From Treponema sp. (lineage in GTDB: Bacteria; Spirochaetota; Spirochaetia; Treponematales; Treponemataceae): a stretch of 64,000 bases of DNA. The first letter of the stretch is position 1, and the number at the start of each line of letters is the position of its first letter. This document shows positions 17,699-27,647 of the stretch, piece after piece. Location: NCBI GenBank assembly GCA_022510905.1, contig JAFLSN010000006.1:24656-88655 (forward strand), in the 5' to 3' direction. The notes beneath the pieces were generated by a model, which did not search any database, was not told the origin of the DNA, and was given only the letters and a program-made list of their open reading frames with translations. Made by a program: the position numbers and the translations under genes.

Positions 17699-18232
17699 AT
17701 GAAACAGTTCGGCGGCGATGTGCTTTTTTTGGATCGCTCTGACATCAACACGGATGAGATTATCCCTGCCAAGTACCTGACGGAAAATACCAAGCAGGCG
17801 CTGCAGCCTTACCTCCTTGAGGATTTGAAGCTCGACGGATTCAACCCGAAGGTTGATGTGCCAGGCAAAAAGGTGATTATCACGCGCGAAAACTTCGGCT
17901 GCGGTTCCTCCCGCGAGCACGCTCCATGGGCGCTCGAAGTGAACGGGATCTACTGCGTTATTGCCGTGAACTTTGCGCGCATCTTCCGCCAGAACATGTA
18001 CAACTGCGGCCTTTTGGCGCTCGACATGCCGAGAAAAGACATCGATGATATGTTCCGCACTTTTGCCGACAAAGACACCCAGTGCAAGATCGGGCAAAAA
18101 GAGGACGGCACCTGGAAGGTTAAGCTCATAGCGGGCTCTCTTTCAAAGAGCTACCAGTTCAAGCTGGAAGGCTTTGAAAAGGCTCTGATTGAGAATGAGG
18201 GCTGGATCGGCTATGCGAACAACAGGTACTGA
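17699..18232 (+). CDS. leuD: 3-isopropylmalate dehydratase small subunit
   Basis: The 177-residue swivel-domain partner of LeuC. It has the motif DRSDINTDEIIPAKYL and the substrate loop NFGCGSSREHAPWAL. The ATG at 17699 has TGGGAG upstream; in-frame codons back to 17549 lack homology. The leuC-leuD gap is large for subunits of one enzyme and may contain a separate start of transcription. Confidence 0.9.
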   Translation: MKQFGGDVLFLDRSDINTDEIIPAKYLTENTKQALQPYLLEDLKLDGFNPKVDVPGKKVIITRENFGCGSSREHAPWALEVNGIYCVIAVNFARIFRQNMYNCGLLALDMPRKDIDDMFRTFADKDTQCKIGQKEDGTWKVKLIAGSLSKSYQFKLEGFEKALIENEGWIGYANNRY

Positions 18233-18340
18233 GATTCAGGCCCGATTTTGATTTCTGTTTGAATCTTGCGATCCGTGTTTTTTTAGCCGCTCCAAAACGG
18301 GTTCCCGCCACGGGGACTTTTATAAGCGCTGTTTTTTTGC

Positions 18341-18346
18341 TATACT
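18341..18346 (+). promoter_or_regulatory. extended -10 box of ruvA, leaderless
   Basis: TATACT preceded by TGc. The ATG of ruvA begins 6 nt after the box. No good -35 is visible, which is common with extended -10 promoters. Confidence 0.6.
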
Positions 18347-18352
18347 CTGCGC

Positions 18353-18967
18353 ATGTTTAACAGTCTCTCTGGCACCATAACTGGCACGTCTCCGCAGAAA
18401 GTGTTTCTGGCCACACACGGCATCGAATGGGACATCACCGTTCCTGGAAACTTGCTTTTGCAGCTTCCTGCTGTCGGGCAGGAGGCAAAACTGTACGTGT
18501 GGCTCCAGCATACCGATGCGCTCATGAACCTGTACGGATTTGCCACGGAAACAGACCGGAACCTTTTTTTTGATTTGCTTAAGGTTGACGGCATAGGTCC
18601 GAAGGGCGCCATAAAAATACTTAGCAATGTGTCAACCCGTCAGCTTGCGGCCCTGCTTGAGTCGGGGGATCTGGGGGCGCTTGAAAAAGTGCCGGGGGTC
18701 GGAAAAAAAACGGCGCAGAAGATGCTTCTTCAGCTGAAAGGAAAACTTTCTCTTTCTGGTGACGACCGCTCTGCCGCAGAAAAGACGGTGCCATACGGGG
18801 CTGTCGTGCAGGCCCTGGTTGACATGGGCTATGAGCGCCGCGCAGCTGAGCATGGGGTTTCGGTGGTTGTGGAGCGGCTTTCAGCGCAGGCTGGTTTTTC
18901 TGGCCAGCCCCAGGCCGCGCAGGAAGACAGCGTGTTTCGGCATGTGCTGGTGGAGCTTGCACAATGA
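18353..18967 (+). CDS. ruvA: Holliday junction DNA-binding protein RuvA
   Basis: Tetrameric junction-binding subunit that loads the RuvB motor. The 204-residue product has the N-terminal OB domain ([18 protein letters not shown]), two helix-hairpin-helix motifs ([13 protein letters not shown] and [13 protein letters not shown]), and a C-terminal RuvB-binding domain. The ATG sits 6 nt after a TATACT box, so the mRNA is predicted to be leaderless. It overlaps ruvB by 4 bp (ATGA). Confidence 0.95.
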   Translation: MFNSLSGTITGTSPQKVFLATHGIEWDITVPGNLLLQLPAVGQEAKLYVWLQHTDALMNLYGFATETDRNLFFDLLKVDGIGPKGAIKILSNVSTRQLAALLESGDLGALEKVPGVGKKTAQKMLLQLKGKLSLSGDDRSAAEKTVPYGAVVQALVDMGYERRAAEHGVSVVVERLSAQAGFSGQPQAAQEDSVFRHVLVELAQ

Positions 18968-20160
18968 ACAAAAGTGTCGTTTCAAAAAGCCAGTACCGCA
19001 GGAGCAAAAAAAGCGATCCTGCCGATGACATGAACATGGTGGCACAGCTTGCCTCCCAGATTGCAGGAGGTGCGGAACACGGCGGCCGGGAGGGTTCGGA
19101 GCTTGGCTCCATCCGCATGGTACGGGGCGGGGCTGAATCGAGCATTGTCCGGGCAGACGTAGCCGCCGTAGATGACAGCCAGGAAGGGAGCCTCCGTCCG
19201 CAGTCGCTTTCGGAGTTTTTGGGACAGAGCGACATCAAACAGAATCTCTCCGTGTTTATAAACGCCGCGCGTAGCCGCGATGAAGCTCTTGATCACCTGT
19301 TTTTGATAGGGCCGCCGGGTCTTGGAAAAACCACGCTGGCCCAGATAACCGCCATGGAACTGGGCGCGGATTTTAAGGTTACCAGTGCGCCCGCCCTGGA
19401 AAAGCCAAAGGATCTTGCTGGAATCCTTTCTACCATAACGCCCCGCACCGTGTTTTTTATCGATGAAATCCACCGCCTAAAACCCGCTATCGAGGAGATG
19501 CTGTACATCGCCATGGAAGACTTTGAGCTGGACTGGGTGATCGGGCAGGGGGCTGCCGCACGCACGGTACGCATTCCCATTCCGCATTTTACGCTTGTCG
19601 GGGCGACCACCAAGGCCGGCATGGTCAGCTCGCCGCTGATTTCTCGCTTTGGAATCATACAGCGCTTTGCCTACTACACGCGCGATGAACTTGCCGCGAT
19701 CATACATCGTTCTGCGCGCATTCTGAAAGTCGCTGTGGAGAGCGATGCCGCCCTGTGCATGGCCGACTGCTCGCGTGGAACTCCGCGTGTGGCAAACCGT
19801 GTGCTCAGGCGTATGCGGGATTTTGCCCAGATTGAAGGGTGCGGCACCATCACTGTATCCATCGTGAAAAAAGGCCTTGAACGGCTCCAGATTGACGGAC
19901 TCGGCCTTGAACGTTATGACCGGGAAATCCTCCATTCAATCATAAGCAATTTTGGGGGCGGTCCGGTTGGCGCGGAAACGCTCGCCATTTCAATCGGGGA
20001 ATCCATGGACACGCTTGAAGACTACTATGAACCCTATCTTATCCAGTGCGGTCTGCTGCAGCGCACACCTCGCGGGCGGATGGTGACAGACAAGGCGTAT
20101 GCCCACCTGGGGGCGCAAAAGAGGACACGTGGCGATGAAGACCAGCGACTTTTGTTTTGA
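18964..20160 (+). CDS. ruvB: Holliday junction helicase RuvB, with a long N-terminal extension
   Basis: AAA+ motor for branch migration. Walker A GPPGLGKT is at residues 116-123, Walker B IDEIHRL follows, and the C-terminal winged helix includes RTPRGRM. E. coli RuvB has Walker A near residue 62, so this version carries about 54 extra N-terminal residues, basic then Ala/Gly-rich. The ATG at 18964 overlaps the ruvA stop and has GGTGGAG upstream. An in-frame ATG at 19117 would give a conventional length but has no evident ribosome-binding site. Confidence 0.93.
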   Translation: MNKSVVSKSQYRRSKKSDPADDMNMVAQLASQIAGGAEHGGREGSELGSIRMVRGGAESSIVRADVAAVDDSQEGSLRPQSLSEFLGQSDIKQNLSVFINAARSRDEALDHLFLIGPPGLGKTTLAQITAMELGADFKVTSAPALEKPKDLAGILSTITPRTVFFIDEIHRLKPAIEEMLYIAMEDFELDWVIGQGAAARTVRIPIPHFTLVGATTKAGMVSSPLISRFGIIQRFAYYTRDELAAIIHRSARILKVAVESDAALCMADCSRGTPRVANRVLRRMRDFAQIEGCGTITVSIVKKGLERLQIDGLGLERYDREILHSIISNFGGGPVGAETLAISIGESMDTLEDYYEPYLIQCGLLQRTPRGRMVTDKAYAHLGAQKRTRGDEDQRLLF

Positions 20161-21175
20161 TTTGCCGGAAGAGCTGATTGCGCAGAAGCCTTCCAAAGAA
20201 CGCGGACATGACCGGCTTATGCGCCTTGACCGCACTACAGGGGCCGTGTCACACCATTCCATGAAAGAGCTTCTAAGCCTTGTGGCACCGGGAACGCTCA
20301 TGGTGTTCAACAACAGCCGTGTCAGGCGGAGCCGCTGCTATGGCATAAAAGATCCTGGCGGACACGAGCAGGAATTCCTTTTTCTGCATAAGCTCGATTC
20401 TGAAGGCCGTGTCTGGCAGGCGATGGTCAGAGGCGCAAAAAAAGTGAAACCCGGCTCTGTATACATGTTTGGCGACGGCACTCAGGGAACTGTCTTGTCT
20501 GCCCCGGAAAACAACGGCAGTGGATTCCGTGCGCTTTCGTTTGCCTCGCCGCTTACTGAGATGTGGTTTGAGCAAAACGGACATGTGCCGCTTCCGCCGT
20601 ACATCCGCCGCAAGGATTCCGATTTTGACACCGAGCGCTACCAGACCGTGTACGCAAAAGAAACGGGAAGCGCGGCCTGTCCAACCGCTGGGCTGCATTT
20701 TACCACCGACATGCTGCATGAGCTTGAGCAGAGCGGCGTGGAGCTCTGCTGGATTACACTGCATGTCGGGCTTGGCACGTTTCTTCCTGTTCGCTCGGAA
20801 CAGATTGAAGACCACCGCATGCACGAAGAGTCATACACGGTTCCTTCCGATGTGGCAGTCCGCGTGAACGCCGCAAAGAAAGAAGGCCGCCCTGTGCTTG
20901 CCGTGGGAACAACATCCGTGCGGACCCTGGAAAGCGCCGCAGACCGTGACGGAACGGTGAAGGCCGGTCCTGGAAGCACCAGTATTTTTTTGTATCCTGG
21001 ATACCGGTTTAAGATTGTGGACCAGATGTTTACAAACTTCCATACGCCAGAATCGACGCTCGTAATGCTGGTGAGCGCGTTTGCAGGACGCGAGCACATA
21101 CTGAATGCCTATGAGCAGGCTGTAAAGGAACGCTACCGTTTTTTTTCGTATGGCGATGCCATGCTCATACAGTAG
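20135..21175 (+). CDS. queA: S-adenosylmethionine:tRNA ribosyltransferase-isomerase
   Basis: Penultimate step in queuosine synthesis on tRNA. The 346-residue protein begins [19 protein letters not shown] and contains [16 protein letters not shown] and GLHFT, as in QueA. The ATG at 20135 lies inside the ruvB 3' end (26-bp overlap). The ruvA-ruvB-queA order is common in bacteria and indicates one operon. Confidence 0.94.
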   Translation: MKTSDFCFDLPEELIAQKPSKERGHDRLMRLDRTTGAVSHHSMKELLSLVAPGTLMVFNNSRVRRSRCYGIKDPGGHEQEFLFLHKLDSEGRVWQAMVRGAKKVKPGSVYMFGDGTQGTVLSAPENNGSGFRALSFASPLTEMWFEQNGHVPLPPYIRRKDSDFDTERYQTVYAKETGSAACPTAGLHFTTDMLHELEQSGVELCWITLHVGLGTFLPVRSEQIEDHRMHEESYTVPSDVAVRVNAAKKEGRPVLAVGTTSVRTLESAADRDGTVKAGPGSTSIFLYPGYRFKIVDQMFTNFHTPESTLVMLVSAFAGREHILNAYEQAVKERYRFFSYGDAMLIQ

Positions 21176-21183
21176 GATTCGTG

Positions 21184-21990
21184 CTACGAAAGCTGCTCCA
21201 GCGCATAGCGGAGCAGGTTCAAAAACTGGAACCTAAGAATCCTGTTTTCTGCGGTTGAGACAATGCCTGTGTCGTACAGCTTCTCGGCATCTTCCATCAA
21301 TGTGTCAATCGTTTTTTCGGGAAGCGGCAGCCTGGCCCCGATGAGGCGGTTTTCCAGGTCACGGGAACGGAAAACGATGGCACCCGCATAGGCGATTCGC
21401 ACGTTGGTGATTATGTTCTTTTCAGCGTCTGCAAGAAACACGAAACCTGCGCTCTGGGGGGTCATCACGTGTTCAGGACCTACCCGTCTGAACAGTGCCA
21501 TCTCCCATTCGATAAGCGGAATGCGGATTCTTGTAAGCGCGCAGCCTGCCGGAATTTCAGTGAATGTCCTGAATGGAACGGATTTGATTTCGTTTTGGCT
21601 GCGGAATTCAAGGCGGGCGTCAAGTGCAAGGAGCGGAGCCCAAAGCGTGTGCCTGTTGCCGGGCGCGCAGATGTTTCCCCCGATGGTGGCGATGTTGCGC
21701 ACGGCCGGTGTCGCGACGGTGGAAATCGCATCGTAGAGCACCGTTGGAATGTTTGTGCGCCCCATGTCTAGCAGTGTGCTCAGCGTAACGGCAGGGCCTA
21801 CGTCAAGCGAGCGTTCACGTTTTTCAAATGATTTCAGCTCTGGAACGGAGCGGATTGTCACGGATTTTTCGCCTAGCGAACAGTGCTCCGTGCAGCCGCC
21901 CACGACATGCAGCCCGCTCACCGTCTTTATGTGGTAGAGAATATCCTGTAGGTTCTTTGCTAGAAGCACGGTCTGGCTATTTTTTGACAT
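21184..21990 (-). CDS. molybdenum hydroxylase FAD-binding subunit
   Basis: FAD-binding subunit of a xanthine dehydrogenase/CO dehydrogenase-type enzyme. It passes electrons from the Fe-S subunit to the acceptor. The 268-residue protein has the flavin-binding motif TIGGNICAPGNRH near residue 110 and the C-terminal CODH-like helical region. The start at 21990 follows AAAGGG; an ATG at 22008 is also in frame. It is the last gene of the operon and overlaps the Fe-S subunit by about 14 bp. Confidence 0.85.
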   Translation of the reverse strand: MSKNSQTVLLAKNLQDILYHIKTVSGLHVVGGCTEHCSLGEKSVTIRSVPELKSFEKRERSLDVGPAVTLSTLLDMGRTNIPTVLYDAISTVATPAVRNIATIGGNICAPGNRHTLWAPLLALDARLEFRSQNEIKSVPFRTFTEIPAGCALTRIRIPLIEWEMALFRRVGPEHVMTPQSAGFVFLADAEKNIITNVRIAYAGAIVFRSRDLENRLIGARLPLPEKTIDTLMEDAEKLYDTGIVSTAENRILRFQFLNLLRYALEQLS

Positions 21991-22468
21991 TGCCCTTTCT
22001 TCCTTCACGCGCCTGTTTCGCGGCCATGGCGTACAGTATGCCGTTCACGAGTGTGTCCCGGTCGGTGCAGCAGCAGCTTAACGGTTCAACCGCTTCCGAC
22101 AGCCGCCTTACATCGGGCCTGTATGGAGATGAGAGCGCCCTGTAGGCGGTAAAAATTTTTCCTGCGTTGCAGTATCCGCACATCTGAATTCCTGCCTTTG
22201 AAAATCCGTTCATTATGTCTGTGTAGAGCGGGTCATTTTTGAAATATTCGAGCGTGGTGACTGTCGCTTCGCGCACCATGCCGGCCGGCAGTATGCAGCT
22301 TGAAACCGGCGCGCCGTCTAAAAGCACCATGCAGTTGCCGCAGAACCCTTTGGTGCAGCCGCATTTTACGCTGAAAAGCGCCTCGTTACGCAGCACCGTG
22401 GAAAGCGGTTCCGAAGGGTCCGCGTCGAGCACCGTGCGTTTTCCGTTCAAGGTCAGCGGAATTTTCAT
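21977..22468 (-). CDS. molybdenum hydroxylase 2Fe-2S subunit
   Basis: The 163-residue small subunit has two [2Fe-2S] clusters. The plant-type ferredoxin motif is KCGCTKGFCGNC followed by a distal Cys (SSC). The second helical cluster domain has CGYCNAG and CCCTD in place of the usual CGFCTPG and CRCTG. All ligand cysteines seem present. It overlaps the large subunit by 4 bp. Confidence 0.9.
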   Translation of the reverse strand: MKIPLTLNGKRTVLDADPSEPLSTVLRNEALFSVKCGCTKGFCGNCMVLLDGAPVSSCILPAGMVREATVTTLEYFKNDPLYTDIMNGFSKAGIQMCGYCNAGKIFTAYRALSSPYRPDVRRLSEAVEPLSCCCTDRDTLVNGILYAMAAKQAREGRKGNVKK

Positions 22469-24792
22469 TGGTCAAGCACTCCTTGCGGTTCCTGTTTTTG
22501 CACCGCCTCTTTTGCGTTCGAATCTTCGCCCGCCGCTGCATCTTCGGCGACGTTTGCCCTGGCTTCTTCATGGATCCGTTTTTCTGAAAGCCTTTCGTAC
22601 AGGCTGTCGGTGTGCAAGGGGAGCTCGTTTATCGTGCAGCCTAGCGCCTGGCTTACCGCTGCGGTGTATGCGGACGGCACCGCCTGGTAAACCAGCTCCC
22701 CCACCTGCATGGGGTTCTCCTCGGATTGTATGAACGAAATGTGGACGGGCGGGCAGGAAAGGCTTCCGTCTGAAACCATGGAGTGCAGGAGTCTCTGCAT
22801 ATTCAGCTTTATCGAGGCTTCCGCCGCCTGCGCATTCAGGATTTTTCCTCCGTCAATCACGAGCGATATGTCTCTGATATGTTCCCGAAACGTGCATGGG
22901 TCAAGCTCCACTTCGACCGATGCCGCTATGAACGACGTATTGTGGAATGGCTGGCCTGAAAACGTCTCGCCGCTCCACACGTTCCGCTGTGTGCTTGAGA
23001 TTGTTTTTTTGACCGTGTACGGCGGCCTAGCTCTTCCAGCACGGCGTTTGATGGTGTCGCAGCATTTTTTTAGCAGCACGGTCATCACGCTTATGTTGTT
23101 GTACACGTTTTCAGGCAGCGGCGGCTCTCGCTGCGTCTCAAAAAGTGAATTGAAGTTGATCTGCGAGGGGGCGATGCCGATTGTATCCGATGCGATTTTT
23201 GTCCAGATGCTTTGGATGGCGCATGAGATGGGCGGGCTGTGGATTGTTATGGAGCCGTCTGTTTCCGCGGAGACTTCCAGGGCCTGCTTTGTGCCGAACA
23301 CTTTCGAGCCAAAATAGCCTGAGCCTTCAAATCCGCAGGAAAATCCTATGCCACGTAGCGGGGCGAGGAACATGTGTCGGCTGGCGTCAAGCGGTGTGCT
23401 TGTCCGCAGGCTGGCCGCGAGCTTGTATGAGGCGTATTTTCTGGTGAAGTCGGTCTGGGCCATCAGAGCACGGATTGTTTCTGTTGGTTTTGAAATCTTG
23501 AAGGTGAACGGCGCCATTATTTTTTTTCCTGAGCAGGCGGCGATGTTCTTGAGGCGCAGTTCCAGCGGTGTGATTCCGCTTATGGCGCACAGCTCGTTCA
23601 TCTGGTTTTCTACGGCAAAAAATGCTGCTGAATCGAGCTGGTGCACATCCACGGAGGATGCTGGATTTTCAGAGCTGTGGGCTGTCGCGGTGATGGATAC
23701 AGCGGGCGGGTTGTAGCAGCCGCAGGCGGCAATTACCAGCCTGTCAAGCAGCTCTGGGGCAAAGTAGTTTCCCGCTCCCGCGTCAACATCGATGTCTACC
23801 TGCATGGCGGTGATAAGCCCGTTCGCGTCTATGCCGGTCGTGTGGGTTACCGTTATTGGCCTCATTCCGTTCATGTACCGCTCCTGCTCTTCTCTCGAAA
23901 ACACGAGCTTTACGGCCCGTTCCGTTTTGAGGCTCGCAAGCGCCACCTGGCATGCGATGAGCGAATTGTACCACATGCTGTTTGTGCCTATGTTCATGGA
24001 CTTCGTTTTTTTGACCATGATGTCGTCTCCGTCAATGCCGAGCGTGGCGGAAAGGCTTGCCCTTAGGTTCGAGAGCCACTGGGTGGGCGTGTACACCGTG
24101 AGCTGGCTGTCGCTGTATGAGCAGAGCGCTCCGTTCGGCTCTCCGCTGTCTGGGGAACGGAGGGAATAGATCCAGCAGCTTCGCAGCACGTGCGCCGATT
24201 GCCCGAACACTGTCTGTATGCCCGGCACCGTTCCGTCGGAGTCTGGAACAAAGCACGAGCCGCGCTGTATGCGGCGGGAAACGATCTCTTTTGCCGTTTT
24301 TTCCGGCTGCCACGGTTCGCCATGCGCCGCCTGTTCGTGCGAGTTGAAAAGTTCCATGGCGGAAAATGGGCACGCTTTAGGATCGTGCGGTTTTGCGAAC
24401 GGAATTCTGAGATGCTCCATCTGCTTGCACAGCGCTTCAATTGTGCATGGATTGGTGATGAACGAAAAATCCTTGCACAGCTCGTGCAGGGTGTCTGTGT
24501 CAGGGCCCACAAGGATGCCAAGCGGCTCACCCCTGTACAAAACGGTCCCTTCGCTGAACAGCGGAATCGGCCCCACAGGGGTTTCAAGCATGTTCGTTCC
24601 TGGAACATCGTGCGCGGTAAAAAAGTGGTAGCCGTCAGGTAGGGCAGGTGGCTTGACCGACACGACCGTTCCTGTTTCAGCAGGGCTGCGCACAAGCACG
24701 GCAAAAAGCATTTCATCAAGGCCCAGATCAGAGTAGAACTCATTATGAAACGAAAGTTTGGTGTGCGGATGCCGCTTTTTTCTAGCGTCCAT
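22465..24792 (-). CDS. molybdenum hydroxylase large subunit (xanthine dehydrogenase family)
   Basis: The 775-residue molybdopterin-binding subunit is divergent. An N-terminal domain corresponds to the a/b hammerhead (TAHDVPGTN, YRGEPLGILVG). Near the C-terminus QVGELVYQAVPSA matches the active-site GxGE region, so the catalytic Glu is probably kept. The last 40 residues are acidic and low in complexity. The substrate cannot be deduced; xanthine, nicotinate or a related heterocycle are possible. The start overlaps the degT gene end by 11 bp, linking it to the sugar genes upstream. No maturation gene (xdhC-like) is seen. Confidence 0.8.
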   Translation of the reverse strand: MDARKKRHPHTKLSFHNEFYSDLGLDEMLFAVLVRSPAETGTVVSVKPPALPDGYHFFTAHDVPGTNMLETPVGPIPLFSEGTVLYRGEPLGILVGPDTDTLHELCKDFSFITNPCTIEALCKQMEHLRIPFAKPHDPKACPFSAMELFNSHEQAAHGEPWQPEKTAKEIVSRRIQRGSCFVPDSDGTVPGIQTVFGQSAHVLRSCWIYSLRSPDSGEPNGALCSYSDSQLTVYTPTQWLSNLRASLSATLGIDGDDIMVKKTKSMNIGTNSMWYNSLIACQVALASLKTERAVKLVFSREEQERYMNGMRPITVTHTTGIDANGLITAMQVDIDVDAGAGNYFAPELLDRLVIAACGCYNPPAVSITATAHSSENPASSVDVHQLDSAAFFAVENQMNELCAISGITPLELRLKNIAACSGKKIMAPFTFKISKPTETIRALMAQTDFTRKYASYKLAASLRTSTPLDASRHMFLAPLRGIGFSCGFEGSGYFGSKVFGTKQALEVSAETDGSITIHSPPISCAIQSIWTKIASDTIGIAPSQINFNSLFETQREPPLPENVYNNISVMTVLLKKCCDTIKRRAGRARPPYTVKKTISSTQRNVWSGETFSGQPFHNTSFIAASVEVELDPCTFREHIRDISLVIDGGKILNAQAAEASIKLNMQRLLHSMVSDGSLSCPPVHISFIQSEENPMQVGELVYQAVPSAYTAAVSQALGCTINELPLHTDSLYERLSEKRIHEEARANVAEDAAAGEDSNAKEAVQKQEPQGVLDQ

Positions 24793-25960
24793 GGAATTCT
24801 TCTCCGAGCTCTTTTACACTGTCTATGACATGGTCCCGCATCTGCTCCGTCATGTCGGGCCAGAGCGGCAGGGAAATGGTCTCCTCGTACTGCGACTGGG
24901 CATGGGGAAAATTCTCCGCCCTGAATTCAGGATACAGCTGCTTCCAGTAGGTGAAGTGAAAGAGCGGAATGAAGTGCACGGAGATTCCGATGCCGCGTTC
25001 CTGAAGTTTCTGCGCAAAGGTGGTTCTGCTGCATGTCAGGCGGTCAAGGCGCAGCCTGAGGAGGTAGAGGTGCCAGGAGTTCCCTTCGCCGTCCGGGGGC
25101 AGGCGCACAAAGTCAAGCGACGAAAACGCCTGGTTGTACGCGGCCGCATGCTCTTTACGTTTCGCGTCAAATTCCTCCGCGCGGGAAAGCTGCACCCTTC
25201 CCAGCGCCGCGAGCAGATCCGGCATATTGCACTTGTAGCCTGGCGCCACGATGTCGTATTCCCAGCTTGCACGCGGACTTGTGTATCGATCCCATGCGGT
25301 GCGGTCCATGCCGTGCATGCGCATGGCCTCCATCCGTTTTGCAAGCGCGGGATCTTTCGTTGTGACCATTCCTCCTTCCCCCGTGGTTATCGTTTTTGTG
25401 ACATAGAATGAAAACACGCCCGCGTCACCCAGTGCGCCCGCATAGCCTCTGCTTGTTTTGCTCGGAAACGAATGGGCGCAGTCCTCAATCACTTTGACAC
25501 CGTAGGTTCTTGCAAGCGCACATATCGCGTCCATGTCGCAGACATTCCCCGCGATGTGCACGGGAACGATTGCCGCCACATTCCTGCCCTCCGGGCTTCT
25601 GAGGATTTTTTCGACGGCGGCCGGAGCTATGCTGTACGTGCCGGCTTCGACATCCGCGAAATACACGTCTGCGCCAAGATGCCTCGCGCATGTTGCGGTT
25701 GAGACAAACGTGTACGGCGTGGTGATAACGGCTTTTCCCGCCGAGACACCGGAGGCTTCCATCGCAAGCAGCATTCCGCTCGTGTTTGAATTGACGGAAA
25801 GCGCGTATGGCACTTGAATCTTCTGCGCGAATTCCGCTTCGAACGCCAGCGCCTCCTGCCCGGTGGTAAGCCAGCCGGAACGGAGCACACGGAGCACGGC
25901 CGCTTCTTCCTCAGGGCCGATTGAAGGTTTAAAAAATGGAACGTTTGCCGTCTGGTTCAT
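24782..25960 (-). CDS. DegT/DnrJ/EryC1 family PLP aminotransferase
   Basis: Aminates 4-keto (or 3-keto) nucleotide sugars. The 392-residue protein has the substrate loop SVNSNTSGMLLA, the PLP-contact region IEDCAHSF, and the Schiff-base Lys189 in FSFYVTKTITTGEGG. The ATG overlaps the stop of the dehydratase gene upstream, so the two enzymes probably act in series: UDP-GlcNAc to a 4-keto-6-deoxy sugar and then to a 4-amino sugar, as for bacillosamine-type glycans. The product sugar is inferred. Confidence 0.9.
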   Translation of the reverse strand: MNQTANVPFFKPSIGPEEEAAVLRVLRSGWLTTGQEALAFEAEFAQKIQVPYALSVNSNTSGMLLAMEASGVSAGKAVITTPYTFVSTATCARHLGADVYFADVEAGTYSIAPAAVEKILRSPEGRNVAAIVPVHIAGNVCDMDAICALARTYGVKVIEDCAHSFPSKTSRGYAGALGDAGVFSFYVTKTITTGEGGMVTTKDPALAKRMEAMRMHGMDRTAWDRYTSPRASWEYDIVAPGYKCNMPDLLAALGRVQLSRAEEFDAKRKEHAAAYNQAFSSLDFVRLPPDGEGNSWHLYLLRLRLDRLTCSRTTFAQKLQERGIGISVHFIPLFHFTYWKQLYPEFRAENFPHAQSQYEETISLPLWPDMTEQMRDHVIDSVKELGEEFHGR

Positions 25961-27477
25961 CAGAGCACCACCTTTACGGAATCCGCCATGTCAGCAGGAC
26001 ATTCCGTTTTGTAATATTCATCGAGCGTGGGGACTGCCTCCCTGAGCCGTGCCACCAGCGCTTCGCGGTTTCGGTACAGCGCCTCCTGCCCGGGGGTCAG
26101 CGTGCATATCGGGGCAAGGTCCGAGAGCAGCGTTTCGAGACTGAATGTTTTTGGCTCGATGGCCGTGAGCGCAAGAAGCTTTTTGTACGATGTCGGAGCA
26201 GGCGATTCCTCCGGGAGCCACAGCGGTTCCTCGTTGCGTTCTCCGGGCCGCGCCCCTATGAACGTGACATCGACATCCTTTGAAGGCTCAAGTCCGCTGA
26301 ACCTGATGAGCTGCTCCGCCAGGTCAACAATCTTTATCGGCTCCCCCATGTCAAGCAGGTATGACTGCCCGTTTTCGCCCACGCCGCCCGTCTGCAGCAC
26401 AAGCGAACATGCCTCCGGAATGGTCATGAAATAGCGCTCCATCTGCGGGCTTGTGACCGTTACTGGGCCGCCGTTCTGGATCTGCTCCATAAAAAGCGGG
26501 AGGATTGAGCCTCGCGAGCCAAGCACGTTTCCGAACCGCACAAACATGAAGCGTTGCCCGTGGTGCGTTTTTTTCGCGGCAGAAAGAATCATCTTTTCGC
26601 ACAGCATTTTGCTTACACCGTAAACGCTCACAGGTGCCACAGCCTTGTCGGTGGAGATGAGCACAAAGCGCTCCACCGTGCAGTCAAGCGCCGCATCGAG
26701 CAGGTTCCGGGTTCCGAACACGTTGTTTTCAATGGCGGCCACAGGATTTTCTTCCATCATGGGAACATGCTTGTAGGCCGCGCAGTGGAAGATAACATCG
26801 GCCTTGGTGCGCGATATGATGTGGTGCACGTAGTTCCTGTCGCGCATGTCTCCGATTATGGGCACCACGGACGCTTTTTCGCCCACGCCTTCGTTCTGCA
26901 AAAGGTGAAGCTCGCGGTAGATGTTCACGATGGAATTTTCCCCGTGGCCAAAAAGGTAGAGCCTTTCCGCTCCGCCTGAAAGCAGCTGGCGTGAAAGCTC
27001 GCTGCCGATGGAACCGCCTGCGCCCGTTATGAGCACACGTTTTCCGCGCAGATATGAAAGGCTTTCGTGCAGGGGAATGATGACAGGGTCTCGCCCCAGT
27101 ATGTCGAGCGGGTCGATGTCGCGGGCCTGCACCAGATGGGCGGTGCCGTCTACAACCTGGCTGATTGACGGCAAAATCTTTATGCGCATAAAACCGTATG
27201 ACACCAGCATGCCGTGGATGGCTCGTATCCGCTCCACGCTGGCGCTGGGCATTGCGATGATTGCCTGGTCAAGCGCGGTTATGTTCAGAACCGCGCCCAT
27301 GTCGTCTATGGGGCCGAACACAGGAACTGCGTCTATTTTTGTGCCGATGAGCGCCGGGTCGTCGTCCAGAAACGCGGTGACGGTGCCGAAGATTTTTTTT
27401 CGCTGTAAATCCTGGGCAATCATCTGCCCGGCAAATCCAGCCCCCACAATGTAGAGCCTGGCCCCTTGTTTTTTCAT
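25960..27477 (-). CDS. nucleotide-sugar 4,6-dehydratase, CapD/PglF type without membrane domain
   Basis: The 505-residue protein has two Rossmann regions: an N-terminal CoA-binding-like domain (LYIVGAGFAGQMIA) and the SDR domain with TGAGGSIGSEL (151-161), STDKAVAPVSVYGVSK and MGEPIKIVDLAEQLI. PglF and FlaA1-like relatives usually have four N-terminal membrane helices; here they are missing, so the enzyme should be soluble. The catalytic-loop segment is YGVSK where many relatives have MGATK, giving a classical YxxxK. The ATG at 27477 follows GAGGA at 4 nt; an upstream ATG at 27486 is also in frame. Confidence 0.88.
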   Translation of the reverse strand: MKKQGARLYIVGAGFAGQMIAQDLQRKKIFGTVTAFLDDDPALIGTKIDAVPVFGPIDDMGAVLNITALDQAIIAMPSASVERIRAIHGMLVSYGFMRIKILPSISQVVDGTAHLVQARDIDPLDILGRDPVIIPLHESLSYLRGKRVLITGAGGSIGSELSRQLLSGGAERLYLFGHGENSIVNIYRELHLLQNEGVGEKASVVPIIGDMRDRNYVHHIISRTKADVIFHCAAYKHVPMMEENPVAAIENNVFGTRNLLDAALDCTVERFVLISTDKAVAPVSVYGVSKMLCEKMILSAAKKTHHGQRFMFVRFGNVLGSRGSILPLFMEQIQNGGPVTVTSPQMERYFMTIPEACSLVLQTGGVGENGQSYLLDMGEPIKIVDLAEQLIRFSGLEPSKDVDVTFIGARPGERNEEPLWLPEESPAPTSYKKLLALTAIEPKTFSLETLLSDLAPICTLTPGQEALYRNREALVARLREAVPTLDEYYKTECPADMADSVKVVL

Positions 27478-27501
27478 GTTCCTCATATTCCCACGGCTGG
27501 T

Positions 27502-27507
27502 ATGATA
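27502..27507 (-). promoter_or_regulatory. extended -10 box of the sugar/molybdenum hydroxylase operon
   Basis: TATCAT preceded by TGc on the minus strand. The transcription start would fall near 27495, leaving about 18 nt before the ATG at 27477. Confidence 0.5.
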
Positions 27508-27635
27508 GCACAAGTGCGCGGTTTCTACAAGTTAAACGTGGAGCGCGCGTTTCTTTTGTTTAAAGGCCGCTGCCTTTCTATGCAGGGCCGGATCTGGCCT
27601 TTCCCCGGGAGCTTCCACAAAATGTGCAATTCCGC

Positions 27636-27641
27636 TATACT
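27636..27641 (+). promoter_or_regulatory. -10 box of the RlmI-like gene, leaderless
   Basis: TATACT with the ATG beginning 6 nt after it. Confidence 0.55.
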
Positions 27642-27647
27642 TTCGGC

